Source: Phytohabitans sp036906915
GTDB taxonomy: Bacteria; Actinomycetota; Actinomycetes; Mycobacteriales; Micromonosporaceae
NCBI RefSeq assembly: GCF_036906915.1
Contig: NZ_JBAKHX010000006.1
Coordinates: 1 to 64,000, forward strand
Length of the DNA stretch: 64,000 nucleotides
Direction of reading: 5' to 3'
Part shown: positions 7,923 through 16,505 of the stretch, piece after piece
Layout: each line of letters starts with the position of its first letter
Position numbering within the stretch: position 1 is the stretch's first letter
The notes under the pieces: generated by a model
Told to the model about the DNA's origin: nothing
The model's database searches: none
Seen by the model: the letters and a program-made list of their open reading frames with translations, nothing else
Translations under genes and position numbers: made by a program

Positions 7923-8387
7923 TCAGGTACCTGTGAAGTTCTTCTGAAGGCCTTCCAGCACGCGGTCGGCCAGCTCGCAGAGCGTGTCCACCTCGGACGG
8001 TGACAGGACGGCGAACCAGGACGCCACCGCGGCGAGGTCGCCCTGGTCGCGGGCCTTCCAGTAGGCGTCGCTGGCGGGTGTGGCGGCGAGCAGCTTGCGG
8101 CGCCGGTCGGCCGGGTCGGGCCGCACTTCCAGGAAGCCCTTGCGTCGGAGGGCGGCGACGAGTTGGGCGACGTTCTGGTGGGTGCTGCCGAGGGCGTGGG
8201 CCGCCTCGCTCGCCGACGGCTGTCCCAGGGCGAGGACGACGGTGAGCAGCGCCGCCTGCTGGGTGGTGAGGCCGTCGGCGCGCAGCCGGTCGTCCATCTG
8301 GTAGCGCAGCCGCTGGGCGAGCGCGAGGACGGTTCGGAACGCGCGTACCGGCGGTTCCAGGTCCGGGGACTTCCACACCTTCGACAT
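7923..8387 (-). CDS. MarR-family transcriptional regulator
   Basis: A 154-residue winged-helix regulator. The core LTTQQAALLTVVLALGQPSASEAAHALGSTHQNVAQLV is the recognition region, and the wing reads RPDPADRRRKLLAATPAS. It is encoded upstream of the PhyH gene on the same strand and divergent from the glycosyltransferase with only 18 bp between starts. That gap contains an AT-rich dyad, so autoregulation and control of the divergent gene are likely. Confidence 0.85.
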   Translation of the reverse strand: MSKVWKSPDLEPPVRAFRTVLALAQRLRYQMDDRLRADGLTTQQAALLTVVLALGQPSASEAAHALGSTHQNVAQLVAALRRKGFLEVRPDPADRRRKLLAATPASDAYWKARDQGDLAAVASWFAVLSPSEVDTLCELADRVLEGLQKNFTGT

Positions 8388-8405
8388 ACGCAATATATTA
8401 CCTAA
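8388..8405. promoter_or_regulatory. AT-rich dyad in the 18-bp marR/glycosyltransferase gap
   Basis: The gap between two divergent starts contains CAATATATTACCTA, with AATATATT as a perfect 8-bp core. Such a short gap implies that the promoters extend into the coding regions or that transcripts are leaderless. No Shine-Dalgarno sequence precedes the GTG at 8406. Confidence 0.45.
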
Positions 8406-9608
8406 GTGATCTGCCTCGTGCCGCACTGCGGCTACCTGTCCGCCGTCTCCCGGATGCTGGAGATCTACCGGGCGCTGCGCGCGCGGGGCGCCCCGGTGCG
8501 GGTCGCCACCCACGGCGGCACCTACGAGCACCTGCTGCGCGCCGCCGCCGTCCCCTACGACCAGATAGGCCCACCGATGACCGCCGCCCGGTGCGCCCGC
8601 TTCCTGCGCGACGAACTCGGCGTCGGCCCGGTCCGGCAGAGCATGTACAGCGACGACGAGCTGTACGAGTACGCCACCGCCGAGGCCGACTACTTCCGGG
8701 CCAATCAGATAACAACAGCCGTCACCGGGTTCACCCTCACCACGACACTGTCCACCCGCCTGGCCGGCGTCAGGCTGGTCACCGAGCACGCCGGCAGCTG
8801 GGTGCCGCCCGCGTTCGAACGCCGCCTCCTGCCACCCATGCGCGGCCTTCCCCGCTGGCTGGTCAACGCCGCCCCACCCCGCGTCCGCTTCTACTGTGGA
8901 GGGTTCAACCGGGTCGCCGCACGCCTCGGCGTCGAGCCCGTACCCAGCCTCGCCGCCCTCGTCCTCGGCGACCTCAGCCTGGTACCCGAATCCCCCGACG
9001 TCCTCGGCGTCGCACCCGCCGACCTGGAGGCGTGGCGACCGGGCCGGGGTTACCGACCCGGCACCCGACTGCGCTACACCGGCCCGCTGTTCGCGCACCT
9101 GGACATGCCACTCCCCCCGGCCGTCGACGCGTTCCTCGACGGGAACGACCCGGTCGTGTACGTGGCGGTCAACTCCTCTCCCCCGGCCCTCGTCCGCGCC
9201 CTCATCGACGCGCTGCCGAAGAACACGAAGATCCTCGTCGCCGCCACCGTCCACGACCTGACCGATCTCCAAACAGACCGGGTCACCGTCGCCGGCATCC
9301 TGCCCAGCCACCTCGTCATGCCCCGCGTGGCGCTCGCCGTCACCGCCGGCGGTCAGGGCAGCGTGCAGACCGCCATGGCCGCCGGCACACCGGTGCTCGG
9401 CGTCCCCCTGCAACCCGAGCAGGACCTCAACCTCGCCCTCCTCGAACGTCTCGGCGCCGGCCGCCGCACCACCCCGGCCCGCGCCGCCGCCGACGCCGCC
9501 CGCATCCTCGCCGACCCGTCCTACCGGGAGGCGGCCGCCCACGTACACAAGGCGTATGCCGCCCTCGACGGGCCCGCCGCCGCCGCGGAGGCGATCCTCG
9601 ATGCGTAA
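8406..9608 (+). CDS. Glycosyltransferase, GT1-like (MGT/UGT family)
   Basis: A 400-residue GT-B fold enzyme. The N-terminal half has the acceptor-side pattern (HCGYLSAVSRMLEIYRALRARGAPV). The C-terminal half holds the nucleotide-sugar motif region ILPSHLVMPRVALAVTAGGQG, then AMAAGTPVLGVPLQPEQDLN. It should transfer a sugar from an NDP donor to a small molecule or lipid; donor and acceptor are unknown. It starts at GTG right after the marR divergent gap. Its stop overlaps the next gene by 8 bp. Confidence 0.8.
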   Translation: MICLVPHCGYLSAVSRMLEIYRALRARGAPVRVATHGGTYEHLLRAAAVPYDQIGPPMTAARCARFLRDELGVGPVRQSMYSDDELYEYATAEADYFRANQITTAVTGFTLTTTLSTRLAGVRLVTEHAGSWVPPAFERRLLPPMRGLPRWLVNAAPPRVRFYCGGFNRVAARLGVEPVPSLAALVLGDLSLVPESPDVLGVAPADLEAWRPGRGYRPGTRLRYTGPLFAHLDMPLPPAVDAFLDGNDPVVYVAVNSSPPALVRALIDALPKNTKILVAATVHDLTDLQTDRVTVAGILPSHLVMPRVALAVTAGGQGSVQTAMAAGTPVLGVPLQPEQDLNLALLERLGAGRRTTPARAAADAARILADPSYREAAAHVHKAYAALDGPAAAAEAILDA

Positions 9609-10092
9609 AGCAGCGGCCGCGACCGGCAGCGCCGTGTTCTTCGCCCTCGCGCCCGGCGTCGTCGCCGGGCTGGTGCCGTGGTGGCTGACCGGCTGGCAGG
9701 CGGGCAGCGCGCCGCCCGCCGTGCGTGCGGCGGGCGGGCTGCTCACCGCCGCGGCCGGGGTGGTGCTGATGCACGCGTTCGTGCGGTTCGTCGCCGAGGG
9801 CGCAGGCACGCCAGCGCCGGTCGCGCCCACCGAACGGCTCGTCGTGGGCGGCCTCTACCGGCACGTGCGCAACCCGATGTACATCGCGGTCCTGGCCGCG
9901 ATCGCCGGTCAGGCTCTCCTGCTGGGCCGCCAGGTCCTTTTCGGGTACGCCGTTGTGGCGGGCGCCGTCATGATGGCGTTCGCCCGCTGGCACGAGGAGC
10001 CGGCACTGCGCCGCCGCTTCGGCGACCAGTACGAGGAGTACCGCCGCGCCGTGCCCGGCTGGTGGCCCCGCCTACGCCCCTGGAAGGGCTAA
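9601..10092 (+). CDS. Isoprenylcysteine carboxyl methyltransferase-like membrane protein
   Basis: A 163-residue protein with about four membrane helices. The family signature appears near residues 85-100 (YRHVRNPMYIAVLAAI), and the C-terminal RRRFGDQYEEYRRAVPGWWP is typical of ICMT/PEMT-like methyltransferases. These bind S-adenosylmethionine at the membrane. The bacterial substrate is unclear. It overlaps the glycosyltransferase stop by 8 bp, so the two are translationally coupled. Its stop overlaps that of the convergent Hsp70 gene. Confidence 0.8.
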   Translation: MRKAAAATGSAVFFALAPGVVAGLVPWWLTGWQAGSAPPAVRAAGGLLTAAAGVVLMHAFVRFVAEGAGTPAPVAPTERLVVGGLYRHVRNPMYIAVLAAIAGQALLLGRQVLFGYAVVAGAVMMAFARWHEEPALRRRFGDQYEEYRRAVPGWWPRLRPWKG

Positions 10093-12815
10093 CCGAACGA
10101 CTTGATCTTCAGGACGAGGACGCGGCGGTCCTTGGTCACCACCGCCAGCAGGTCGCCGCCGATCATCACCTGGTCGGCCGGGTCGGTACCGATGTCGACC
10201 GCCTTCGTCGACTTCCCAGTGCCGATCTCCGTGGCGTACACCTGCATCACCACGTCCGAGCCCTCCACCCGCCCGTCCTGCACCGCCATCCGCCCGCCCC
10301 GCGTCGCGAGAACCTGCGAAAACCGCGGGTACTGGCCAGCCGCCGACCCATCGCCCTTGAGGATCTTCGCGTCCGTCACCGTGTCGAACGTCGCGTCACC
10401 GAACACCAGCCGGTCACCGGTCGCGTACCAGCCCTCGTCGTGCTGCCACTCGACGTCGACCTTCCACGCCTGCTCACCGGTGCGCACATCCACGGCGATC
10501 GTCTTGTCGTTCTCCGGCTCGTCCACCGCCATGCACACCAGATGCTGCCCACACGGCTTGATCTTCTCCACGTCGAAGCCGCTCGTCAGCGGATACGTCC
10601 ACGCCTTCTTGAACGACGGCAGCCGGTACCCGGCCAGCACTGCCTTCCCACCCGACGTCTCATCGTTCTGCAACCCGATCACCAGGCCGCCGTACACCGT
10701 CCACTGCTCGTTGCCGATCGGCAGGGACCCGCTGCCCTTCGTCTTGCCGTTGGAGGTGTCGACCAGCCACCCCTTGCCGCTGCCCTCGTCGAGCTCTACC
10801 ACCGCGTCCGGCGTGGCCGTGAACACGTCGAACAATGCCCCCTTCGCACCCGGCAGCTCGCCGTCGCCCTTACCGTCCGGCCACTGCCGCACCGGCTCGA
10901 TCCGATGGTCGTCGATCACCAGGGTGTCGTCGCCGCCGGTGCGCTTCCACTTGTCGCGCCCGTTGCGCAGGTCGACACGCAGCACCGCGTTCGCCGTGAA
11001 CGAGTCCTGCAGCTCCACCAGCGCGTCCGTGCCCACATAGGCGACATCCCGGCGCTTCTCCCACTTCCTCTTCCACAGCAGCTTGCCATCCGCCGCCGAC
11101 AAAACCGCCCGCACGTTGTCGCCGCCGTCGGTGCCCGAGTCCTCGCCGTCCAGCACCACCAGGTCACCAACCGCCGTCAGCTGGATACCGGCCGGCTCGA
11201 TCGGCACCGTCTTCGTCCACCTCGCCCCACCGCCACCGCCGGGCAGCGACACCACCTCCGTCGACCCGCCGCCCGCCACCGCGTACACCACGCTGTCGCC
11301 CACAACGGCCACCCCGGCGGCGCCGTCCCGCTTCAACCCCACCGTGTGCACCGTCGCCAGCTCACCGTCGCCGCCGTTCCCATCGCCACCGACGCCGAGC
11401 CCGCCAGGCCCACTGCCGATAGTCAGGTTGCCGTTCTCGATGGTCCGGATCAGCCAACGGGCACCCGTCACCACACCCGCCACCAACCCGCCGACCAGCG
11501 TGAACACCATCGCGACCAGCAGCGCGCGGCGCAGCGGCCGCTTCACCTTCACCGGCATCGGCGCAGGCGGCGGCGGCATCGGTGGACTCACCGGACCGGT
11601 GGCAAACCCCGCACCGATCGGCCCGCTCGCAGGCCCAGGCGGGAACGGCGCCGATACCGGATACGCCGTCGCGGGCGACCCCGTCCCGATAGGGCCCGAC
11701 ACCGGGTACGGCGCCAACCCCGCCTCGGCCGTCGCCGGCTGCGACGCCATCACATGCACCATCGCCCCGTACGCCACCGGAAGCTCAGGCTGCTCCGGCA
11801 CCGACGGCGCCACACCCAGCCGCGCGTGCAGCCGGCTCGCCACCAGCGGCATCCGGCTCGCCCCGCCCACCAGCAGCAGCCCGCCCAGCTCACCCGGCTG
11901 CACACCCGACCGCTGCAACACCCGCCGTGTCTCGTCCACGGCCCGCGCCACCAGCGGGCCCGCCACCCGCTCCAACTCCTCACGGGTCAGGTGCATCGGC
12001 TCCGGCCGCCCCGGCACATGCACCGGCGCCGCACTCGACCGGGACAGCATCTCCTTCGCCGCCCGCACCTCCGACCAGAACGCCTGCCGATCCCGCCGCT
12101 GCCCCGAATCCGCCGGCGCACCCAACCGATGCCACAACGCCGGATCGCCGACCGCCACCAGCTGCCCCAGATGCGCCACCAACGCGCTGTCGACATCCAG
12201 GCCACCCAGATCGTCCAGGCCACCGGTCGCCAGCACCCGCAGCCCCGCCGGCTCCCGCCGCACCACCGCCACGTCGAACGTGCCGCCGCCGAAGTCGAAC
12301 ACCCCCAGGCACTGCCCCGGCGCCACCTGCTGACCCAACACCTGCACGCAATACGTCGCCGCCGCGATCGGCTCGTCCAGCAGCCGCACCTCGCCCAACC
12401 CGGCCCGCCACGCCGCCGCCCGCAACACGTTGCGCCGCGGCTGCCCCCAGTCAGCCGGACACGTCAACACCGTGCCACCCACCGGATCCACCCCGGCCGT
12501 ACGGGCCTCGTCACCCACCCGGCGCAGGCTCGCCGCCAGCAACTCCTCGACCCGCACCTCGTGCTCGCCCAGCAGCACCGTGCCCTCGTCGACCCGCCGC
12601 TTCGGATGTGGCTCGAACCGCTCCGGCTGCGCCGCACCCAGCCGCTGCCCGTCCCGGCCCGTATGGTGAGCGCCTTCCGCGTCGACGAACACCCCTGACG
12701 ACAGCAACGGCGTACCGTCGAACAAAAGCGCCCGGGGCTGCTGCCCGCCGCGCCGCACCACCGCGACGGTGTGCGTGGTGCCCAGGTCGACAGCCAGCCG
12801 TACGGGTTCGTCCAC
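10089..12815 (-). CDS. Membrane-anchored Hsp70-family ATPase with C-terminal beta-propeller
   Basis: A 908-residue fusion. Residues 5-355 are an Hsp70/actin-like ATPase: phosphate-1 loop AVDLGTTHTVAVV (8-20), phosphate-2 loop GVFDFGGGTFDVAVV (171-185) and adenosine loop GGLLLVGGASRMPLV (311-325). A Pro/Gly/Ala linker (355-428) precedes one membrane helix (about 430-450, after a KRPLRR stop-transfer). The rest is Gly/Asp-rich with repeated VVGDSVVYAV, DLVVLDGEDSG and DRLVFGDATF blades, like a PQQ-type beta-propeller. The substrate-binding domain of DnaK is absent. Topology suggests a cytoplasmic ATPase linked to an outside sensor. The GTG start lacks a strong RBS, so the exact N-terminus is uncertain. 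Confidence 0.8.
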   Translation of the reverse strand: MDEPVRLAVDLGTTHTVAVVRRGGQQPRALLFDGTPLLSSGVFVDAEGAHHTGRDGQRLGAAQPERFEPHPKRRVDEGTVLLGEHEVRVEELLAASLRRVGDEARTAGVDPVGGTVLTCPADWGQPRRNVLRAAAWRAGLGEVRLLDEPIAAATYCVQVLGQQVAPGQCLGVFDFGGGTFDVAVVRREPAGLRVLATGGLDDLGGLDVDSALVAHLGQLVAVGDPALWHRLGAPADSGQRRDRQAFWSEVRAAKEMLSRSSAAPVHVPGRPEPMHLTREELERVAGPLVARAVDETRRVLQRSGVQPGELGGLLLVGGASRMPLVASRLHARLGVAPSVPEQPELPVAYGAMVHVMASQPATAEAGLAPYPVSGPIGTGSPATAYPVSAPFPPGPASGPIGAGFATGPVSPPMPPPPAPMPVKVKRPLRRALLVAMVFTLVGGLVAGVVTGARWLIRTIENGNLTIGSGPGGLGVGGDGNGGDGELATVHTVGLKRDGAAGVAVVGDSVVYAVAGGGSTEVVSLPGGGGGARWTKTVPIEPAGIQLTAVGDLVVLDGEDSGTDGGDNVRAVLSAADGKLLWKRKWEKRRDVAYVGTDALVELQDSFTANAVLRVDLRNGRDKWKRTGGDDTLVIDDHRIEPVRQWPDGKGDGELPGAKGALFDVFTATPDAVVELDEGSGKGWLVDTSNGKTKGSGSLPIGNEQWTVYGGLVIGLQNDETSGGKAVLAGYRLPSFKKAWTYPLTSGFDVEKIKPCGQHLVCMAVDEPENDKTIAVDVRTGEQAWKVDVEWQHDEGWYATGDRLVFGDATFDTVTDAKILKGDGSAAGQYPRFSQVLATRGGRMAVQDGRVEGSDVVMQVYATEIGTGKSTKAVDIGTDPADQVMIGGDLLAVVTKDRRVLVLKIKSFG

Positions 12816-12863
12816 CGGCGCATGGTACTGACCCGGCCCCACCCCCTTGTGAGAAGGTTGGCT

Positions 12864-12953
12864 GTGCTCTTCAAAGGCCTCGTCTACGCGATGCTCCTGT
12901 TCATCCTCATAGGCGCCGCCGGCATCTGGCTCCGCCGCCACCGCGGCCGCTAA
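12864..12953 (+). CDS. Small single-pass membrane protein (29 residues)
   Basis: A short frame starting at GTG with GAGAAGG 6 bp upstream. The product is one hydrophobic helix (LVYAMLLFILIGAAGIWL) followed by a positive tail (RRHRGR). It is divergent from the Hsp70 gene, 48 bp away. A strong GATC-bounded hairpin lies 79 bp downstream, as expected after a transcribed gene. No homologue is known to me; a chance frame is possible. Confidence 0.45.
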   Translation: MLFKGLVYAMLLFILIGAAGIWLRRHRGR

Positions 12954-13031
12954 CCGCGTCGTTAGCCCTGCACGCAGCGCCGCTCCTCCTACCGGTCGCT
13001 TCGTGGGTTCCGAGCGCGTACCCCCACTCAT

Positions 13032-13092
13032 GATCAAAGTCCCAGGACACGCCGGCATTTCGGCGTGTCAAGCAGATTTCGGGACTTTGATC
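13032..13092. repeat. 61-bp GATC-bounded palindrome, possible related subfamily
   Basis: Outer arms GATCAAAGTCCC (13032-13043) and GGGACTTTGATC (13081-13092) are perfect complements. An inner 8-bp stem, ACACGCCG / CGGCGTGT (13047-13054, 13061-13068), has a 6-base loop. It shares the GATCAA termini, size and 3'-end position of the ten-copy family, but its arms differ. It could act as a terminator for the small membrane protein gene. Confidence 0.75.
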
Positions 13093-13169
13093 ACCCCGCA
13101 CCGCTCCCAAAGCCGGTTCGCGTCGTTAGCCGTGCTTTGTATGGCCGTTTCGTGTGATGTGCGACCCGT

Positions 13170-13207
13170 GCCACACCCTGTACGGCGTCCTAGGATGCTA
13201 GTTTGTG
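13170..13207 (+). promoter_or_regulatory. Shared CCTAGGATGCTAG motif, copy 1
   Basis: This 38-bp stretch matches 34435-34472 at about 32 positions, including TCCTAGGATGCTAG (13188-13201) and an upstream GCCACACCCT. The core is close to the palindrome GCATCCTAGGATGC. It lies about 180 bp upstream of the siderophore operon start, in the same orientation as at the mannanase gene. Confidence 0.5.
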
Positions 13208-13397
13208 ACTTTCCGGCGGCCGGCCAGGTCGCGCACACGCCAGTGGCGCCGCCCACGTCAAGCACCCTCCCGGGCGGCGACTGCAGGACGCGACTGAGAA
13301 TGTGTTGGGTGCGCACCCGTTCGATGACGCCCGGCCGCCAGGCCAGTCGGTCCGTCTCCGGCTCGCGGTCGTAGCAGGCGAGGATGTCGGGGTCCAT
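13208..13397 (-). pseudogene. N-terminal remnant of a SAM-dependent methyltransferase
   Basis: The minus-strand frame starts at ATG 13397 and reads a typical class I methyltransferase N-terminus: YDREPETDRLAWRPGVIERV, then motif I RVLDVGGATGVCATW at about residues 44-58. Homology stops at about residue 62, and the remaining three quarters of the domain are missing. The break coincides with the shared motif at 13170-13207. Its start overlaps the first siderophore gene head-to-head by 14 bp, so the siderophore promoter probably lies inside this dead gene. Confidence 0.6.
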
Positions 13398-14892
13398 TCA
13401 CGACTCGTCGCCGCCGCGGGCCGGAGCGCTCCACCGGTTCACGCCCGACCCGGACAGCACCCTCGCCGCGCTGCGCGACGACCGGCCAGGGCTGGTCGCG
13501 CCGTACCTGGCGGCACTGCCCGGCGCGCGGGCCGCCGTGCTGGGCCGGCTGTGGGGAGCCCTCGCCCGCGAGCCCATCCCCGGCGTGACCGGCCGCGAGG
13601 TCCACGGTGGACGGCTCACCGTGACGGTCGCCGGGCACCGCCTGACCGGGCCGGCCGACGCCGCCGAGCCGTACGCGCCGGCCCCGGACGGCCTCACCGT
13701 CGGCGGGTACACCGACCCGGCGGCGCTGGTCCGGGGCGTGCTCCACCAAGAGCGGTTCGCGGTCGAGGTCGACAACAGCGTCGCCAACCTGGCCCTGGCC
13801 CGCGCCAACGCGAGCCCCGCTTCCACAAGCGACCTCGCGAGCACCGAGCAGAGCGTCGTCGACGGCCACCCGCTGCACCCCTGCTGCCGCACCCGCCTCG
13901 GCATGTCCACCGCCGAGGTCCTGGCCTACGCGCCCGAGCACCGCCCCGTTGTACACCTGCGCCTGGTGGACGTTCCTCCCGACCGGTGGCACGGCGACGC
14001 CCCGCCCCGCCTCGTCGTGCACCCCTGGCAGTACGCGCACGTGCTCGACGCGTACCCCTGGCTCACGCCGGCCGGCACGCTGCCCGCGCGGCCGCTCATG
14101 TCGCTGCGCACCCTGGCCGTGCCCGGGTACCACCTCAAGACCGCCGTCGACGTGCAGATGACCTCCGCGGTGCGTACCGTCTCGCCGGCGGCCGTCCACA
14201 ACGGACCGGTCGTGTCGGCGCTGCTCGCCCACCTCGCGCACGGCACCGGACTGGAGGTGCTGCGGGAGGACCGCGCCGGCGCCGTCCTCGTCGACGGAGC
14301 GCCGTCGCGGAGCCTCGCCTACGTGCGGCGGCTCGCCCCCGCGCTCGCGCCCGGCGAGACGGCGGTGCCCCTGGCCGGCCTCGGCGGCGCACCGGACGCC
14401 GCCGACCCCGAAAAGTTCTTCGCCGCCCTGGCGCGCGTGTTCCTGCCGCCGCTGCTCACCCTCCTCGCACGCGGCGCCGCCCTGGAGGCGCACGGCCAGA
14501 ACACGCTCATCGTGCTCCGCGACGGCCGCCCGGCACGCCTGCTCTACCGGGACGTCGGCGGCGTGCGGATCAGCCCCGCCCGGCTGCGCGCACACGGCGT
14601 CGACCCGCCACCGGTACGCGGAGACCTGGTCACCGACAACCCTGACCAGCTGCGCGACAAGCTGTTCGCCGCGGCGCTGAGCGGGGTCGTCGCCGAGCAG
14701 GTGGCCGCGTTCGGGCGCGTGCACGGCATCGCCCCGGAACGGCTGTGGGCGCGGGTGGCGGCGGTCACCAACGATCAGTCGATCTTCCGCGCTAGCCTTC
14801 CCGTGAAGGCGACCACCGCAATGCGCCTCGCGGCAGACCCGCTCACCGACGTGTGGGCGTCCCTCCCGAACCCCCTGGCAGGCATGCGTTGA
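13384..14892 (+). CDS. IucA/IucC-family siderophore synthetase (first NIS synthetase)
   Basis: A 502-residue NRPS-independent siderophore (NIS) synthetase. Such enzymes adenylate a carboxylate such as citrate and condense it with an amine or alcohol. Family landmarks: HPCCRTRLG (165-173, nucleotide binding), LKTAVDVQMTSAVRTVSP, EAHGQNTLIVLRDGRPARLL, RDVGGVRI and a C-terminal PVKATTAMRL. An in-frame stop lies 12 bp before the ATG and no downstream start is plausible, so this start is firm. It is coupled to the second synthetase by a TTGA overlap. Confidence 0.9.
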   Translation: MSGSIHDSSPPRAGALHRFTPDPDSTLAALRDDRPGLVAPYLAALPGARAAVLGRLWGALAREPIPGVTGREVHGGRLTVTVAGHRLTGPADAAEPYAPAPDGLTVGGYTDPAALVRGVLHQERFAVEVDNSVANLALARANASPASTSDLASTEQSVVDGHPLHPCCRTRLGMSTAEVLAYAPEHRPVVHLRLVDVPPDRWHGDAPPRLVVHPWQYAHVLDAYPWLTPAGTLPARPLMSLRTLAVPGYHLKTAVDVQMTSAVRTVSPAAVHNGPVVSALLAHLAHGTGLEVLREDRAGAVLVDGAPSRSLAYVRRLAPALAPGETAVPLAGLGGAPDAADPEKFFAALARVFLPPLLTLLARGAALEAHGQNTLIVLRDGRPARLLYRDVGGVRISPARLRAHGVDPPPVRGDLVTDNPDQLRDKLFAAALSGVVAEQVAAFGRVHGIAPERLWARVAAVTNDQSIFRASLPVKATTAMRLAADPLTDVWASLPNPLAGMR

Positions 14893-16505
14893 GCCCAGTC
14901 CTGAGTACCTGCGCGTTCCGGCCGGGCACCGTCCGCGACGCCGCCGGGCACGCCGAGTCGCACCTGGCGGTGCTGGCGCCGGAGCTGGTCGGCCCCTTCC
15001 GGGCCGCGCTCCCCCGGGCCGCCCAGGCCGTCGGCCGGCGGCTGCTCGGCGCGCTGTGCCGCGAGGACATCGGCGGCGCCCGCGCCCGGCACGCCGGGCG
15101 CGGCCGGTCGCACGGCTTCGACCGGGTGGAGTTCGACGAGGTACCGGCCGACCCCGTCGAGCTGCTGCCGCCGGCGCTGCGCGACCACCAGCTCGCCGCT
15201 GAACTCGCCGACGCCGCCGTCAACCTCGCCATCGCGTACGCGCGGCCACCGTCCCCTTTGACCGGTGGCCCCGACGCGGACGCGCTCGCCGCGGAGCGGC
15301 TGGCCGTCGACGGGCACAACCTGCACCCGTGCGGGCGCACCCGGCTGGGCTGGGAGGTCGAGGACGTGCTCGCCCACGACTTCGAAGCCGGCCAGACCAC
15401 GATCGGGTTCGTCGCGGTCCGGGCCGACCGGCACACCGGCGACGACCTCGGCGCGGCCCTGTCCGGGTACCCGGAGGTGCCGGCGCCGCCGCCCGGGTAC
15501 CTGATCCAGCCGGTGCACGCCTGGCAGCGCGACGCGGTGCTGCGCCACCGGTACGCCGACCTGGTCGAGTCCGGCGCGCTGCGGGTGCTGGACGCCGAAC
15601 TGCCGGCCGCGCCCACCGCCGCGCTGCGCACCCTGCTGCTGCCGCCCGCCGCGGACGGCCACCGCCGCTACCTGAAGGTGTCCCTGGACATCCAGGTCAC
15701 CTCGACACGCCGCACCATCTCGGTGGCCAGCACCCGCAACGGGCCGGCGCTGTCGGCGGTACTCGATGAGCTGCTGTCCGGCGAAGAGCGCGTGCTGCTG
15801 CTCGCCGAGACCGCCGGGGCGGCCGTGCCCTCCGGGACAGGCCGCGACGTGTCCGCGATCGTCCGCACCGGACTCGACGGCCGCCTCGCCGCCGGCGAGC
15901 GGGTCGTGCCCGGCGGCGCGCTTCCGCTCGTGGTGGCCGGCCTGGTCGACGAGTACGGGCGCGGGCCCCTGGCCTGGCTGGAGGCCTACGCCCGCCTGCT
16001 ACTGCCGCCGCTGCTGCGCCTGCAGACCCGCTACGGGATCGCCCTCGAAGCGCACCTGCAGAACTGCCTGCCCCTGTTCGTCGGCGGTGCCCCGCACCGG
16101 CTCGCCCTGCGCGATCTGGCGGGGCTGCGGGTGCTGCGGCCCCGCCTCGCCGCGGCCGGGGTGTCGCTGTCACTGTGGCCCGGCTCGGTGGTGGGCACCG
16201 ACGACCCCGCGGTGATGCGGGCCAAGCTGGGTTACACGGCGTTCCAGGCGCACCTCGGCGAGCTGGTGATCCGCCTGGGCGACGGGTACGGCCTGGACGA
16301 GGCGGCCGCCTGGCGGCTGATCCGCGGCGTCGTCGACGAGGCCTACGAGCCGCTCCTGGCCGACCCGCGCACCGCCGCCGCGGCTGCCGCCGACCACGCG
16401 GCTCTGACGGCGCCGCGGGTGCCCCACAAGGCCCTTGTGCGGATGCGGCTGGTCGAGGGCGGCGACGTGTACATCCCGGTACGGAACCCGTTGCATGCCG
16501 CCTGA
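14889..16505 (+). CDS. IucA/IucC-family siderophore synthetase (second NIS synthetase)
   Basis: A 538-residue paralogue of the preceding gene. Landmarks: HPCGRTRLGWEVEDVLAHDF, LKVSLDIQVTSTRRTISVAS, EAHLQNCLPLFVGG, RDLAGLRVL and a C-terminal HKALVRMRLVEGGDVYIPV. A TTG start overlapping the upstream stop (TTGA) is chosen; an ATG 36 bp earlier is an alternative that would overlap by 40 bp. Two NIS synthetases of different subtype usually act in sequence on the two ends of a citrate-like core. Confidence 0.9.
   Translation: MSPVLSTCAFRPGTVRDAAGHAESHLAVLAPELVGPFRAALPRAAQAVGRRLLGALCREDIGGARARHAGRGRSHGFDRVEFDEVPADPVELLPPALRDHQLAAELADAAVNLAIAYARPPSPLTGGPDADALAAERLAVDGHNLHPCGRTRLGWEVEDVLAHDFEAGQTTIGFVAVRADRHTGDDLGAALSGYPEVPAPPPGYLIQPVHAWQRDAVLRHRYADLVESGALRVLDAELPAAPTAALRTLLLPPAADGHRRYLKVSLDIQVTSTRRTISVASTRNGPALSAVLDELLSGEERVLLLAETAGAAVPSGTGRDVSAIVRTGLDGRLAAGERVVPGGALPLVVAGLVDEYGRGPLAWLEAYARLLLPPLLRLQTRYGIALEAHLQNCLPLFVGGAPHRLALRDLAGLRVLRPRLAAAGVSLSLWPGSVVGTDDPAVMRAKLGYTAFQAHLGELVIRLGDGYGLDEAAAWRLIRGVVDEAYEPLLADPRTAAAAAADHAALTAPRVPHKALVRMRLVEGGDVYIPVRNPLHAA

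Larger units (their letters stand above)
12954..13383. other. Intergenic region upstream of the siderophore operon
   Basis: It holds a 61-bp palindrome (13032-13092), a 38-bp motif shared with the mannanase promoter region (13170-13207), and a methyltransferase remnant on the minus strand. I could not find an iron-regulator (DtxR/DmdR) box of the TTAGGTTAGGCTAACC type. Confidence 0.6.

Noticed and set aside
9678..12698. A plus-strand open frame of about 1000 codons opposite the Hsp70 gene
   Set aside because: It reads Arg/Pro/His-rich low-complexity protein and is the antisense shadow of a gene with clear Hsp70 motifs. High GC makes such frames common.
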